NCBI RefSeq assembly: GCF_030068505.1
Contig: NZ_JAQOSO010000010.1
Coordinates: 1-64,000, forward strand
DNA length: 64,000 nucleotides
Source of the DNA: Roseofilum capinflatum BLCC-M114
GTDB lineage: Bacteria > Cyanobacteriota > Cyanobacteriia > Cyanobacteriales > Desertifilaceae
Direction: 5' to 3'
Positions 34,161 to 43,470 of the stretch are shown piece after piece. The notes beneath the pieces are model-generated. The model was not told the DNA's origin. It made no database searches and saw only the letters and a list, made by a program, of their open reading frames with translations. Position numbers and translations under genes: made by a program. Numbering within the stretch: the first letter of the stretch is position 1; each line of letters opens with the position of its first letter.

Positions 34161-34192
34161 ATGGGTAATGGGTAATGGGTAATGGGTAATAT
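34161..34192. repeat. Heptamer tandem repeat (gggtaat)
   Basis: About four copies of atgggta(at) directly follow the recR stop, in the 43-bp gap to a convergent gene. Confidence 0.75.
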
Positions 34193-34203
34193 TCTCTATC
34201 CCC

Positions 34204-34806
34204 TTATTTCACCTTCTGCTTAACAAAGTTGAAAATCTTCACCACCTGTTGCTTCAAGGGTTCAATTTGAGCCACTTGTTTCTTGAGCGCATTAATTTCG
34301 GCTTGCATTTTAGCAATCTGCTCTTTCAAGGCAGCAATTTCCGCCCCAGATGCTCCTGCCGCAGGTGCAGCCTCTGAAGCAGTCCCAGCCGTTTGTCCCC
34401 CACTGGTGTCTCCCTCTAATGGCGGCCGAGTCTTTTTGGCTTTGGCCATGGCCGACTTAATCGCGTTAACTAACTGTTTTTGTTCAAAGGGTTTTTCAAT
34501 AAATTCCCAAAATTCAAAGGGTTCTTTAATTTTTTCCGTAACCTCTTCCTTGCGTCCCGACATCAAGACCAACGGAATTTTACGCAACTGGCCATCATTC
34601 TGAATTTGCTGGAACACCTCAAATCCGCTCACTTTCGGCAAGAGGAAATCGAGCATAATCAAGTTGGGCTGTTCTTGGCGAATGCAGTTGAGTCCTTCTT
34701 CGCCATCTTTGGCTTCAACGACTTCAAAGTTACCTTTAGGTAACATATCCTTAACTCGCGCTCTGATGACACGACTATCATCAATGACTAGAATTTTATG
34801 TCCCAC
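34204..34806 (-). CDS. Response regulator with C-terminal coiled coil
   Basis: A 200-residue protein: CheY-like receiver at 1-120 (VIDDSRVIR with acidic pair, phospho-acceptor in IMLDFLLP near Asp53, and EKPFE Lys), then a Pro/Ala/Gly linker and a coiled coil (about 155-195, EIAALKEQIAKMQAEIN). No DNA-binding domain; output is probably protein interaction or oligomerisation. The start is GTG with AAGGAG six bases upstream. No histidine kinase is adjacent. Confidence 0.82.
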   Translation of the reverse strand: MGHKILVIDDSRVIRARVKDMLPKGNFEVVEAKDGEEGLNCIRQEQPNLIMLDFLLPKVSGFEVFQQIQNDGQLRKIPLVLMSGRKEEVTEKIKEPFEFWEFIEKPFEQKQLVNAIKSAMAKAKKTRPPLEGDTSGGQTAGTASEAAPAAGASGAEIAALKEQIAKMQAEINALKKQVAQIEPLKQQVVKIFNFVKQKVK

Positions 34807-35038
34807 GATGAACTCCTTGAGAGGGTGACGATTGAATAGTAATCCTGAATTGAGCAGTGGATTGAACGGTGGTGTTCAGATTTCGAGGTAAATCCAGAAG
34901 AGACCTGGAGTGAGTGAACGCTTATGATGATTGAAGAACATAAGGGCAATCACTCTCTCTTCTACCTTATTGATCAATGATAATAGAATTCTGACCCTAA
35001 TCACTGGAGTCGTTTGAGAACCTTACTTATCGTTAACT

Positions 35039-35959
35039 ATGAATGCTAACAAGTCTCACGGATCGGTTACTGCTGCTGCACAGGCTTCTACCCAGACGGG
35101 GGAGCGATCGCCCTTAGCGACCCTTCCGCCTTGGTTGCGTCGCCCTATTGGTAAGGCCAGCGAACTGTCCACGGTACAAAAAATTATCAAGCAACGGCAG
35201 ATTCACACTATCTGTGAGGAGGGGCGCTGTCCGAACCGGGCTGAGTGTTATAGCCAAAAAACCGCTACCTTTTTACTCATGGGCCCCACCTGTACCCGTG
35301 CCTGTGCCTTTTGTCAGGTGGATAAGGGCCACGCTCCCATGCCCCTCGATCCAGAGGAGCCGGATAAAATTGCTGAGTCGGTGCAATTGTTGGGCTTAAA
35401 GTATGTGGTTTTAACCTCCGTTGCTCGTGATGATTTGCCCGATCAGGGGGCCGGATGGTTTGTGAAGACCATGGAGCGGGTGCGCGAAGTGAATCCGGGT
35501 ACGGAAATTGAGGTGTTAACCCCAGATTTTCGCGGCCAACGGGAGTTAGTGGTTCAGGTAGCTGAAGCGAATCCGGCTTGTTATAACCACAATATTGAGA
35601 CGGTGAGACGGTTACAGCGTCCGGTGCGCCGAGGGGCGAAATATGAGCGCTCTTTGGATGTGCTGCGCTGGGTGAAAGAGGTGAATCCGCATATTCCCAC
35701 CAAATCCGGGTTAATGTTGGGCCATGGGGAAACCGAGGCGGAAATTGTGGAGACTTTGGAGGATTTACGGGGGATTAATTGCGATCGCCTCACCCTCGGT
35801 CAGTATATGCGCCCTTCCCTCGATCATCTCCCGGTGCAGCGCTATTGGCATCCTGACGAATTTGAGAAATTAGGGGAAATTGCCCGCAATATGGGCTTTA
35901 ATCATGTCCGTTCCGGGCCCTTAGTTCGCAGTTCCTACCATGCTGGGCAAGAATCCTAG
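35039..35959 (+). CDS. lipA: Lipoyl synthase
   Basis: A radical-SAM enzyme inserting two sulfurs into octanoyl groups on lipoyl domains. Three-Cys auxiliary cluster motif [12 protein letters not shown] (near 60-71), radical SAM motif CTRACAFC (near 86-93) and the C-terminal RSSYHA are all visible. The N-terminus has about 28 low-complexity residues before the conserved PPWLRR. Monocistronic. Cyanobacteria often have two lipA genes; which one this is cannot be told here. Confidence 0.95.
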   Translation: MNANKSHGSVTAAAQASTQTGERSPLATLPPWLRRPIGKASELSTVQKIIKQRQIHTICEEGRCPNRAECYSQKTATFLLMGPTCTRACAFCQVDKGHAPMPLDPEEPDKIAESVQLLGLKYVVLTSVARDDLPDQGAGWFVKTMERVREVNPGTEIEVLTPDFRGQRELVVQVAEANPACYNHNIETVRRLQRPVRRGAKYERSLDVLRWVKEVNPHIPTKSGLMLGHGETEAEIVETLEDLRGINCDRLTLGQYMRPSLDHLPVQRYWHPDEFEKLGEIARNMGFNHVRSGPLVRSSYHAGQES

Positions 35960-36012
35960 TTATAGTTATTCTAATTTAGGGGCGGGTTTGAAACCTACCC
36001 CTACTAAGGGGT

Positions 36013-37074
36013 TTAAGACTGAGCAGCTAGGGCTTGTTCTACCCAACTGTCAAATAATTCTTGATTGTCAGCAATCCACTCTTGAGCATGGCGCTTAATA
36101 TCTTCTGGTGTATCTTCTCCCTGTCGCATCAGATTATTTTGGTCGCTAATATCTTCAATGGGAACTTCCACCACTTCAAATAACTTTTTCGCCGCAGGAT
36201 TGGCTTCCACAAACTCTTTATTGGCTAAAATCCTCATGCGATCGACAGGAAAACCAATGTTTTTTCCGTTGGCTGTGGTGTCTGCTTCCGTTAAGGCTTG
36301 TTGTTCTCCCGGCAGATCCGTTTGATCCACTTGTAACCAAATCGTATCTTCCCCTGGTTCCAAGACACTGCCGAGCCAAAATGGAGTCCAGATATAGAAC
36401 AACACGGATTCACCTTGATTGTAACGAGTGATCGCATCAGCAATTAAGGCTGAATACTGGCCTACGTCCTGTTCTACCGTATCTTGTAAGTCATACGCCT
36501 GGATATGATGCTCGATGGTCAATTCACAAGCCCAACCGGAGTTACATCCGATTAAATTAGCTTTACCATCGCCATCAGTATCAAAGAGTTTAGCGATTTC
36601 TGGGTCTTGTAATTGTTCTAAATTAGTAATCTGATATTCATCTGCGGTTTTTTTATCAATTTGATATCCCTGCACAAGATTGGGAACGATCGCCCCAAGT
36701 TTACTTAATTTTTCCTCACCCCCACTGTTTTGATATAAGTTACTTTGGTTATTTTCCCAATGGATAGTGGTATAGTCTAAATCTCCATTAGAGATGGCGA
36801 CTACCATAGTAGCCACTTCAAGTTCGGCAATTTCTGCCGTCTCGTATCCCAATTCTTCTAGGGCTTGGTTGACAATTTCCGTCTGGAAGCGTTCTTCCAA
36901 GAGACTACTATGGACGGATCTCACGGTTACGCCTGCTCCGGGTAACTCGGTGTTTTCGGTGGAATTTTCGCCTTGAGTGGTGGGAGCATTGGACGGTTGG
37001 CAGGCGATCGCCCCGAAGAGTAACCCACTAACCATCATCCCCCAGGCAACAGACTGTATTTTAGATTGGATCAT
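36013..37074 (-). CDS. proX: Glycine betaine/proline-type ABC transporter binding lipoprotein (ProX)
   Basis: A 353-residue OpuAC/ProX-family substrate-binding protein. The signal ends in a lipobox (FGAIAC, Cys25), so it is a lipoprotein. The region LFDTDGDGKANLIGCNSGWA followed later by FYIWTPFW closely matches E. coli ProX, including the tryptophans of the quaternary-ammonium box and the IGCNSGWACE segment. No ProV or ProW gene is adjacent, so it is an orphan component here. It should serve uptake of a compatible solute during osmotic stress; the precise ligand is inferred. Confidence 0.85.
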   Translation of the reverse strand: MIQSKIQSVAWGMMVSGLLFGAIACQPSNAPTTQGENSTENTELPGAGVTVRSVHSSLLEERFQTEIVNQALEELGYETAEIAELEVATMVVAISNGDLDYTTIHWENNQSNLYQNSGGEEKLSKLGAIVPNLVQGYQIDKKTADEYQITNLEQLQDPEIAKLFDTDGDGKANLIGCNSGWACELTIEHHIQAYDLQDTVEQDVGQYSALIADAITRYNQGESVLFYIWTPFWLGSVLEPGEDTIWLQVDQTDLPGEQQALTEADTTANGKNIGFPVDRMRILANKEFVEANPAAKKLFEVVEVPIEDISDQNNLMRQGEDTPEDIKRHAQEWIADNQELFDSWVEQALAAQS

Positions 37075-37186
37075 TGTTTAATGAGTTCAGACAATAACCT
37101 AATATCTTATCTGTTTCCCGTTTAACGGGACACTCTCACCTACCATTCTTTTCTAGATTTGAGATTACCCGCTAAAAACCGAGTGT

Positions 37187-38863
37187 CTAACTGAGGATAA
37201 CCGAAGTTCGCACTGTTCCGGCCCGTTCGGCGATCGCCTCTATCCTCACCTCACTTCCCCGTTTCCCCTTCACTACCCAACTGCGATGGGTGCGATAGTC
37301 GGTTCCCTTCGCAGAGGCTTTGAACCACTTATTAGAACGACCTTCTAAATGCTCAATCTCCTGCTGCTGCTCTCCACTAATCAGGGTAACTCCCTCTGGT
37401 AGCCCCAATTTCACCCGCGTAGGGCGCACTGCTTGCCGCTCTAGCGCTTTTTTACTGGTGTAAGTGGGCAAAAATCCCAAATTTTCCCATTGAACGGTTA
37501 AACGGTAAATATCAGCGCCTTCGTGACTGACCTCAGTCCGAGCCACCCCTAACCGGGGAGACATCAGCGCGTGGGTGATGGCAAACTGAAAGTGGCGATC
37601 GCAAATTTCCGGTAGAGCCTTCGCTGGTGCATTTTTCCACATCCTCTTCATATCCCATCCCCCAATCTCCACCGCTCCCAATTGGGGATGTTCAAAACTC
37701 TGCCAATCAATAAACCCATTCCCCTGCAAATACTCATCATTCCATTGCAAAATCTTCAAATCATCCTCTACCGGATGCTCCCGTCCCCACTCAATATTAT
37801 TCTCTTTCTCAACACCCGCCGCTTTCGCCGCATCCCAGAGTTCCACCGTAAACCCAAACCATCCCCAATGATCGTACCCATAATCATCCATCGCCCCATA
37901 AACCACCGTTTTCGGGTCATAACGAAAATCCTTATAAATCCCAATACACTTATACCCCGTTAACGCCGTCCCCTGTCTGCCCATGAATTGATAAATATCT
38001 AAATCTGCTGTCGGAAAATGGTCATCGGGATGGGTACTATAAGGACGTAAAATCAGCGCTCCAAACGTATGATAGGTCATAAACCCATTAATATTACGAT
38101 GCTTGCGCCAAAACTCTGCTTCTGCACGAGTTTCAATTTCAGAAAGCGGAAAATCTCCAGCTCCTTGCTGTTCCCCTTCCGGTTGCCAATAATAGGGATA
38201 ATTACGATTAAAATCTAATCCCTCTAAAGCGGGCGCAATCTTAAACTCATAGCCATTATAATTATGAATCAAACCTTCCGGCACAAGAGTATAGTAACTG
38301 CCTCCAAACTCATCCGGTTCTCGACGAATCATCAAGCGCGGATCGTCCTCAGAAATTTTCCAAGCGCCACAGGGATCTTTAATCCGCATATTCAGAATTA
38401 ATCCATCTCCATTCACATCCTCTGGATATAACCCCTCTTGCTGTTCCGATTCTGGATAGGGCCGGGGACTAGAGCGCAAATTATAGGGAGTTTGTAGATA
38501 CTTTTCTGCCCCATCTACCGCAATTCTGGGGAGAATATATAGAGTATAGTTTTGTAAGAAATAGGTGATTTTGTCATCCTGGTTATATTGGGTTAAAACC
38601 TGATAGAGAATATAACAAGCCACTGCCGAACCCGTCACTTCTGCTGCATGAGTATTCGCATCAATCCAATATCCCGGTTTTTCTAAAGCCTCTCCACTCG
38701 TTTGATCGGTCAAAGTCGCTAACCAAATCTCTCGCCCCTCCTCCGTTATTCCTAAGCTTTCCAGTTGCATCAAATTTGGATAAGCTTGAGCCATCTGAGT
38801 TAAATAATCTGTCAGTTCTGAATAAGGGAAATAGTGACTGAAATCAAACGCCGGAATAGTCAT
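37187..38863 (-). CDS. M14-family zinc carboxypeptidase
   Basis: A 558-residue protein with an M14 carboxypeptidase domain over about 10-400. The Zn ligands are His72 and Glu75 in DANTHAAEVTGS and a later His in MTYHTFGALILRP; the catalytic Glu is in FTVELWD. DVNGDGLILNMRIKDP is a further conserved stretch, and an N-rich segment GLDFNRNYP holds the substrate-binding Asn-Arg. The C-terminal 100 residues form a beta-rich extra domain. No signal peptide is visible, so it may be cytosolic. It is divergently placed from an M28 peptidase, 59 bp apart. Confidence 0.83.
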   Translation of the reverse strand: MTIPAFDFSHYFPYSELTDYLTQMAQAYPNLMQLESLGITEEGREIWLATLTDQTSGEALEKPGYWIDANTHAAEVTGSAVACYILYQVLTQYNQDDKITYFLQNYTLYILPRIAVDGAEKYLQTPYNLRSSPRPYPESEQQEGLYPEDVNGDGLILNMRIKDPCGAWKISEDDPRLMIRREPDEFGGSYYTLVPEGLIHNYNGYEFKIAPALEGLDFNRNYPYYWQPEGEQQGAGDFPLSEIETRAEAEFWRKHRNINGFMTYHTFGALILRPYSTHPDDHFPTADLDIYQFMGRQGTALTGYKCIGIYKDFRYDPKTVVYGAMDDYGYDHWGWFGFTVELWDAAKAAGVEKENNIEWGREHPVEDDLKILQWNDEYLQGNGFIDWQSFEHPQLGAVEIGGWDMKRMWKNAPAKALPEICDRHFQFAITHALMSPRLGVARTEVSHEGADIYRLTVQWENLGFLPTYTSKKALERQAVRPTRVKLGLPEGVTLISGEQQQEIEHLEGRSNKWFKASAKGTDYRTHRSWVVKGKRGSEVRIEAIAERAGTVRTSVILS

Positions 38864-38922
38864 CAGGGTTATAGAGTGAGATTGTATTTATCATAGGATT
38901 TATTTTAGGGTAAACGATCCAG

Positions 38923-39945
38923 ATGATCAAGAAAAAGTTCAATTGGGGATTTCAGCGCAAATCGACCTGGATCAGAGTGTCGATCTTGAGTATAATTTTG
39001 ATAAGTATTGCCTGGGGAGGATGGAAAACCATGTTACAGATGCCAGGAGAAAGTTATCGGGATGCCCTGTCACCTCTGACCGTAGAAGAGCAGCAATTAG
39101 CACAAGGACTAGAAAGGGATGTGAGAAAAATTGCCTCCGAACCCCATAATTATCTGGCCTATGATAATTTAGTGAAAACGGCTCAGTATTTAGAACGTCA
39201 ATTGACTGGCGCAGGATATCCAGTTAATCACTACAAATACACAGTTGATGACCAAGAATTTGATAATTTAGAAGTTGAAATTACAGGCACAACTAAACCC
39301 GAAGAAATTATTGTGATTGGCGCTCATTATGATTCTGTCGCCAATGTTCCCGGAGCTAATGATAACGGCTCTGGAGCAGCAGCAGTCCTAGCCTTAGCTC
39401 GTAGATTTTCGGGGAAAGGGCAACAGCGAACCCTGAGATTTGTGGAATTTGTCAATGAAGAACCCCCCTTTTTCTGGACAGAAGATATGGGGAGTTTAGT
39501 CTATGCCAAAATTTGTCAGCAGCGCCAAGATAATATTGTCGGGATGATGAGCTTAGAAACCATGGGATATTATTCTGATAAACCCGGAAGTCAGCAGTAT
39601 CCCACGCCTTTAAATTTGTTTTATCCGATGCAAGGAAACTTTATCGCCTTTATTGGTAATTTCGATTCTGGAGACTGGGTAAGACAAGTAGTTGATTCGT
39701 TTCGTCAGCACACGCAATTTCCCTCGGAAGGTGCAGCCCTCCCTAACCTGTTACCCGGAATTGGATGGTCAGATCATTGGTCATTTTGGCAGCAAGGATA
39801 TCCCGGTTTAATGGTTACAGACACGGCTCCGTTTCGCTATCCCTATTATCACAGGGCTGAAGATACTCCGGATAAAATTGATTATGGGAAGTTGGCGCGG
39901 GTTGTGGCAGGTTTAGAGCGGGTAATTCGTGATGTTTCCAATTAA
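38923..39945 (+). CDS. M28-family metallopeptidase, membrane-anchored
   Basis: A 340-residue protein: N-terminal TM helix or signal anchor (about 15-35), then an M28 aminopeptidase-like domain. Two-Zn site residues are visible in GAHYDSVANVPGANDNGSG, FVNEEPPFF (Glu-Glu), MSLETMGYY and the late PYYHRAEDTPDKID. The natural substrate is unknown; homologues include aminopeptidases and glutaminyl cyclases. Divergent from the M14 carboxypeptidase, and the two could share a promoter region. Confidence 0.85.
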   Translation: MIKKKFNWGFQRKSTWIRVSILSIILISIAWGGWKTMLQMPGESYRDALSPLTVEEQQLAQGLERDVRKIASEPHNYLAYDNLVKTAQYLERQLTGAGYPVNHYKYTVDDQEFDNLEVEITGTTKPEEIIVIGAHYDSVANVPGANDNGSGAAAVLALARRFSGKGQQRTLRFVEFVNEEPPFFWTEDMGSLVYAKICQQRQDNIVGMMSLETMGYYSDKPGSQQYPTPLNLFYPMQGNFIAFIGNFDSGDWVRQVVDSFRQHTQFPSEGAALPNLLPGIGWSDHWSFWQQGYPGLMVTDTAPFRYPYYHRAEDTPDKIDYGKLARVVAGLERVIRDVSN

Positions 39946-39967
39946 TTTAATCATTGTTATAGCACTG

Positions 39968-40987
39968 CTAATTATGAATGGGGTCGCCTGAACCGGGATG
40001 ATCGATCAAACGAATTAAGCGCTCTAGGCGTTCTTGATTACTTTCTTGAACTCCTTCACCCTCTGCTTTTCCTGTGAGTGTAAAAATAGCATTGCGCTCA
40101 TCGCATACACCCTCAGCATCAGGAATACACGCTACTTGAATATTATTTTTAAAGGTTAAAACTTCGCCCGTTTCGGTTGTTTCTTCAACGATCTTTTCCA
40201 AGGTTTCAAGTCTGAAGAACTCTTGCGCTCCCCTATTAATTAGAGCATCACCAATACTATCTAAACGTTCCGAAACACTGGTGCAACGTCCTTGGGCTGA
40301 TAGCTGGGTATTTTTTTCGGCGACAGTCATTGTTACCACTGCTCCTTGGTCATTTTGAATTTCTACCACGGTACGATTAAAATCGGGTATCAGGGCAACT
40401 CCCATGGGATCTTGTTCCAGAAAAACCGGGTTTCCATTGTCGTCAATATCGAGTACCCTTTGATCGTGCCAGACGATGAGAGGATAGAGTTTGGAGTCTA
40501 GCTTCATGACGGTTTCCCAGCGATCGCCCCTTTGACGACAGACAAATTTTTTACCCATTTGGTCGATCAGGCGAATGGCCTGATAGGCAGCACTAGCATT
40601 GCCCTGTCGCCAATATAGACTAGCAGCTATGCGTAAATCTGAAGCCGCCCCCTCGTAATCTCCCATGCTATCGCGGGCTAAAGCACGACCCTGATAGGCT
40701 TGGGCATACTGAGAATTGATGGCGATCGCCTGATTAAAGTAGGTAATGGCTTGTTCAAAGTTTTGTTGCTCTAGGGCAGATTGTCCCGTATTGTAGATAC
40801 TTTGGGGAACATTCCGATCCGTTTGGGCCAGGTCAATGCTGCTAGTGAAATTTGACGTTGTACTTTCTCCTTGAGCCACTTCAGGAACCACACAGCTCAG
40901 AGTTACTAAGGTTACAGTAGTCGCTAAAACAGAGGAGATCCAGTTAAGGGTAGGGAACTTAGCAGTCATCATATTTTTCCGGGTCAA
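39968..40987 (-). CDS. Secreted TPR protein with COP23-like domain
   Basis: A 339-residue protein. Signal peptide at about 15-40, two TPR units (about 62-130: YNTGQSALEQQNFEQAITYF and the AYQGRALARDSMGDYEGA unit), then a domain with CRQRGDRWETVMK, PLIVWHD, CTSVSERLDSI and VACIPDAEGVC, which matches the Cys-containing COP23 (circadian oscillating protein) family of cyanobacteria. Likely periplasmic. COP23 function is unknown. Convergent with the M28 gene. Confidence 0.72.
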   Translation of the reverse strand: MTRKNMMTAKFPTLNWISSVLATTVTLVTLSCVVPEVAQGESTTSNFTSSIDLAQTDRNVPQSIYNTGQSALEQQNFEQAITYFNQAIAINSQYAQAYQGRALARDSMGDYEGAASDLRIAASLYWRQGNASAAYQAIRLIDQMGKKFVCRQRGDRWETVMKLDSKLYPLIVWHDQRVLDIDDNGNPVFLEQDPMGVALIPDFNRTVVEIQNDQGAVVTMTVAEKNTQLSAQGRCTSVSERLDSIGDALINRGAQEFFRLETLEKIVEETTETGEVLTFKNNIQVACIPDAEGVCDERNAIFTLTGKAEGEGVQESNQERLERLIRLIDHPGSGDPIHN

Positions 40988-41156
40988 GGAGAAGGGTATC
41001 CAGTAATAAGTAACAAGTAATAATTTAACCCATTTTTCCCGGAACGTCCCACTTTTGAAGGCTTGCCAGCAGAGCGTTTTTCATGTCGGCAAAGTATCAA
41101 CCCAAGTGTTTCCTAGAGAAGAACAAGATCAGGTATTACTCATTACTCATTACTCA

Positions 41157-41771
41157 CTAAAATATGCCCACCCCCACTAACCCCAATTTCCAAAGTTGAC
41201 TCAACCTGGGTTGAGCATCAAGACCCATGGACGAATTAGACGGACTTTCTTCAATTTGAAATACCCCTCCTTGGGTAATCTCTTGTACCCCAATCGTGAG
41301 GGCAAAATCTCCCTGATTCCGATAAGCGGGGTTTTTAATCAGTAATACGCCATAATCTTCACTATCAACGGTTCTGGATTTATAAAATGCCCATCCCTGG
41401 GTCAAAGCTCCAAATCCACCAATGGTCGCAATGCGCGGTGTGGGATAGGATTCACCTTCTGGGGCCCAGAGTAGGGGTTGACTCCCAGAAACCAAATCAT
41501 CTAAAGACCACTGTTGAGAACCAAAGGTGGCTTCAAAATCTGAGAGGGTAAAGTAGTCTATCCCCTCGATGGTTCGATAGGGCTGGGCATCATCATAACT
41601 GAATTGACCCTGCCCAATAACCTCGCGCCGAGTCCCAAAAAATGTCATCGTTAGGGTGACAGTTTTCGCTTCGGCAACGGCTTGCCATAGGAGAGCGCTA
41701 GAGCTACTGAGGGTCAGGCTTAGAGCAAAAAGACAGGAGATAAAATGAGAGCGTTTTAGTCGTCTGTTCAT
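41157..41771 (-). CDS. Secreted hypothetical protein
   Basis: A 204-residue protein with a clear signal peptide (residues about 10-36, cleavage near AEA-K). The remainder is beta-rich with no Cys and a possible C-terminal hydrophobic end (LWKLGLVGVGIF), somewhat like PEP-CTERM-type tails but without the motif. Function not recognised. The spacer between it and the COP23 gene holds tactcat heptamers (41130-41156) and a cagagcgtttttcatgtcg repeat (41071). Confidence 0.6.
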   Translation of the reverse strand: MNRRLKRSHFISCLFALSLTLSSSSALLWQAVAEAKTVTLTMTFFGTRREVIGQGQFSYDDAQPYRTIEGIDYFTLSDFEATFGSQQWSLDDLVSGSQPLLWAPEGESYPTPRIATIGGFGALTQGWAFYKSRTVDSEDYGVLLIKNPAYRNQGDFALTIGVQEITQGGVFQIEESPSNSSMGLDAQPRLSQLWKLGLVGVGIF

Positions 41772-42005
41772 AGGGAGAGTCCAACTAAGAGATTAAATCC
41801 TCTGGTCTGGGTTAATTGAGAAATGTCCACCAGTGGAAGGCACAATTGTTTACAATATAGGGAAATCTTGTGGACAAGAACCCCCAAGATTTTCGCTGGC
41901 TATGCAGATGTCACCTTAACCCCAATTTGGTTTATGAGGCAACGGGATCAATTCACTCCATGGAAGGGATCGGATCGGGATGGGAATCTATTGAGGGAGC
42001 AACTC

Positions 42006-43274
42006 ATGGGAAATCAACCGATCGCCATCAAATGTCCTCCCCTAAGACTGCTCTTACTGATGGCTCTATTATTGACGACGACGGGATGTAAATTGCTCCC
42101 TCGACCTGAATCGAGTGCGTTTTCGCAACCAGTTGCCAATCAACCCCAGACCATTTCTGTGGATGTGGCGACTGCTACGGCTGGCGATCGGGGGAATGGG
42201 TTAACCTATACGGGAACCACGGAACCCATTCAGGAAGTGATTTTGCGATCGCAAAGTGAAGGACAACTGCTTTACTTGAGTGTAGATGTGGGCGATCGCG
42301 TCCGTCGAGGGCAAGTGATTGCCGAAATTGATAAAGCCTTACCCACCGCAGTCATTAACCAAGCTCAGGCGGAACTGTCTGCTCGTCGCGTAGAAGTGGC
42401 CGAAAGTGAAAGCGAGATTCGCCAGTTGCAAACCCAAATTGAAATCGCCAAACTAGAATTAAGCCAAGCTGAAGCGGATGCCCAACGGTTGGAAACCTTG
42501 TATAACGAAGGAGCCATTTCTAAACAGGATGCCGAATTAGCTCGCACTGCTGCCCAAAGAGCTAAACAAGCCCTACGAGCGGCCGAAGCTCAGGTAATGA
42601 CCCAAAATAAAGTGATCGCAGCCGCCGAAGAACGGGTGAGCGTCCAACAAGCGATTGTCAGTCAGGCCCAAGAGCGTGAATCTTATACCCAAGTCGAAGT
42701 GCCCATTTCCGGGACAATTTTAGAGCGATGGATGGAAGCGGGGACGGTGGTGCGTCCAGGGGATGAGTTGCTGAGAATTGGGGATTTTAGCCAGGTGAAA
42801 GTGAAGGTGGAAGTTTCCGAGTTGGATTTGTATCAAATTTATGTAGGTCAATATGTGTCGGTGACTTTAGATGCTTTTCCGGGAGAAGAATTTCCGGGCA
42901 CAGTGACCCAGATTTCCCCAGTAGCCGATCCGGTGGCGCGATTGATTCCCATCGAAGTCACCCTTTCTAACCGCAGTGGGCGCTTGGGGAGTGGATTATT
43001 GGCACGGGCGAACTTTGAAGTGGGCGATCGACAAACGATCCGAGTTCCCCAACAGGCGATTGTTAAGCGAGAAGGTGAGGATGCTACCCTATTTCTGATG
43101 AATGAGGACAATGACAACACGGTAACCTCTAGGCGGGTCATCCTGGGAACAACCCGTGATGGTGAAGTGGAAATTATCTCCGGTTTAGAACCGGGGGAAC
43201 GCTATGTGTTGCAAAGTTCTCGACCCCTTGAGGATGGCGATCGCGTAGAATTAAGTATTCTCTCTTCTCCCTAA
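42006..43274 (+). CDS. RND efflux periplasmic adaptor lipoprotein
   Basis: A 422-residue membrane-fusion protein. From the ATG at 42006 it begins with a lipoprotein signal (lipobox LTTTGC, Cys28), followed by biotinyl/lipoyl-like half motifs (SEGQLLYLSVDVGDRVRRGQ), a long coiled-coil hairpin (about 115-215) and beta-barrel and membrane-proximal domains. The frame is open to 41823 but the extra 61 residues precede the lipobox and lack family similarity. No permease lies beside it: the nearest RND permease is at 50469 with its own adaptor. Confidence 0.85.
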   Translation: MGNQPIAIKCPPLRLLLLMALLLTTTGCKLLPRPESSAFSQPVANQPQTISVDVATATAGDRGNGLTYTGTTEPIQEVILRSQSEGQLLYLSVDVGDRVRRGQVIAEIDKALPTAVINQAQAELSARRVEVAESESEIRQLQTQIEIAKLELSQAEADAQRLETLYNEGAISKQDAELARTAAQRAKQALRAAEAQVMTQNKVIAAAEERVSVQQAIVSQAQERESYTQVEVPISGTILERWMEAGTVVRPGDELLRIGDFSQVKVKVEVSELDLYQIYVGQYVSVTLDAFPGEEFPGTVTQISPVADPVARLIPIEVTLSNRSGRLGSGLLARANFEVGDRQTIRVPQQAIVKREGEDATLFLMNEDNDNTVTSRRVILGTTRDGEVEIISGLEPGERYVLQSSRPLEDGDRVELSILSSP

Positions 43275-43336
43275 CTAGGGCAACAACCCTTGACCGTTTC
43301 CCAGCCGATGGAGTCTTTGGTCTATGGGTTCATGGG

Positions 43337-43470
43337 AGTCTATCGATCAAGCGTGCTTGATAGGAAGATGTAAGAGGAAAAGCTTTATCATACAAGGGTT
43401 ACAGCTATTATGAACGAGGGATAAGTTGCCCTATCTATCAAGGTCTATCAAGCAGTTTGATCGATAGACT
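43337..43470. mobile_element. MITE-like element with 26-bp imperfect inverted ends
   Basis: Left end 43337-43363 (agtctatcgatcaagcgtgc..) and right end 43445-43470 (complement agtctatcgatcaaactgc..) match at about 24 of 26 positions. It is 134 bp, non-coding. Its right end touches the stop codon of the next gene (43470-43472). No convincing target duplication. Confidence 0.6.
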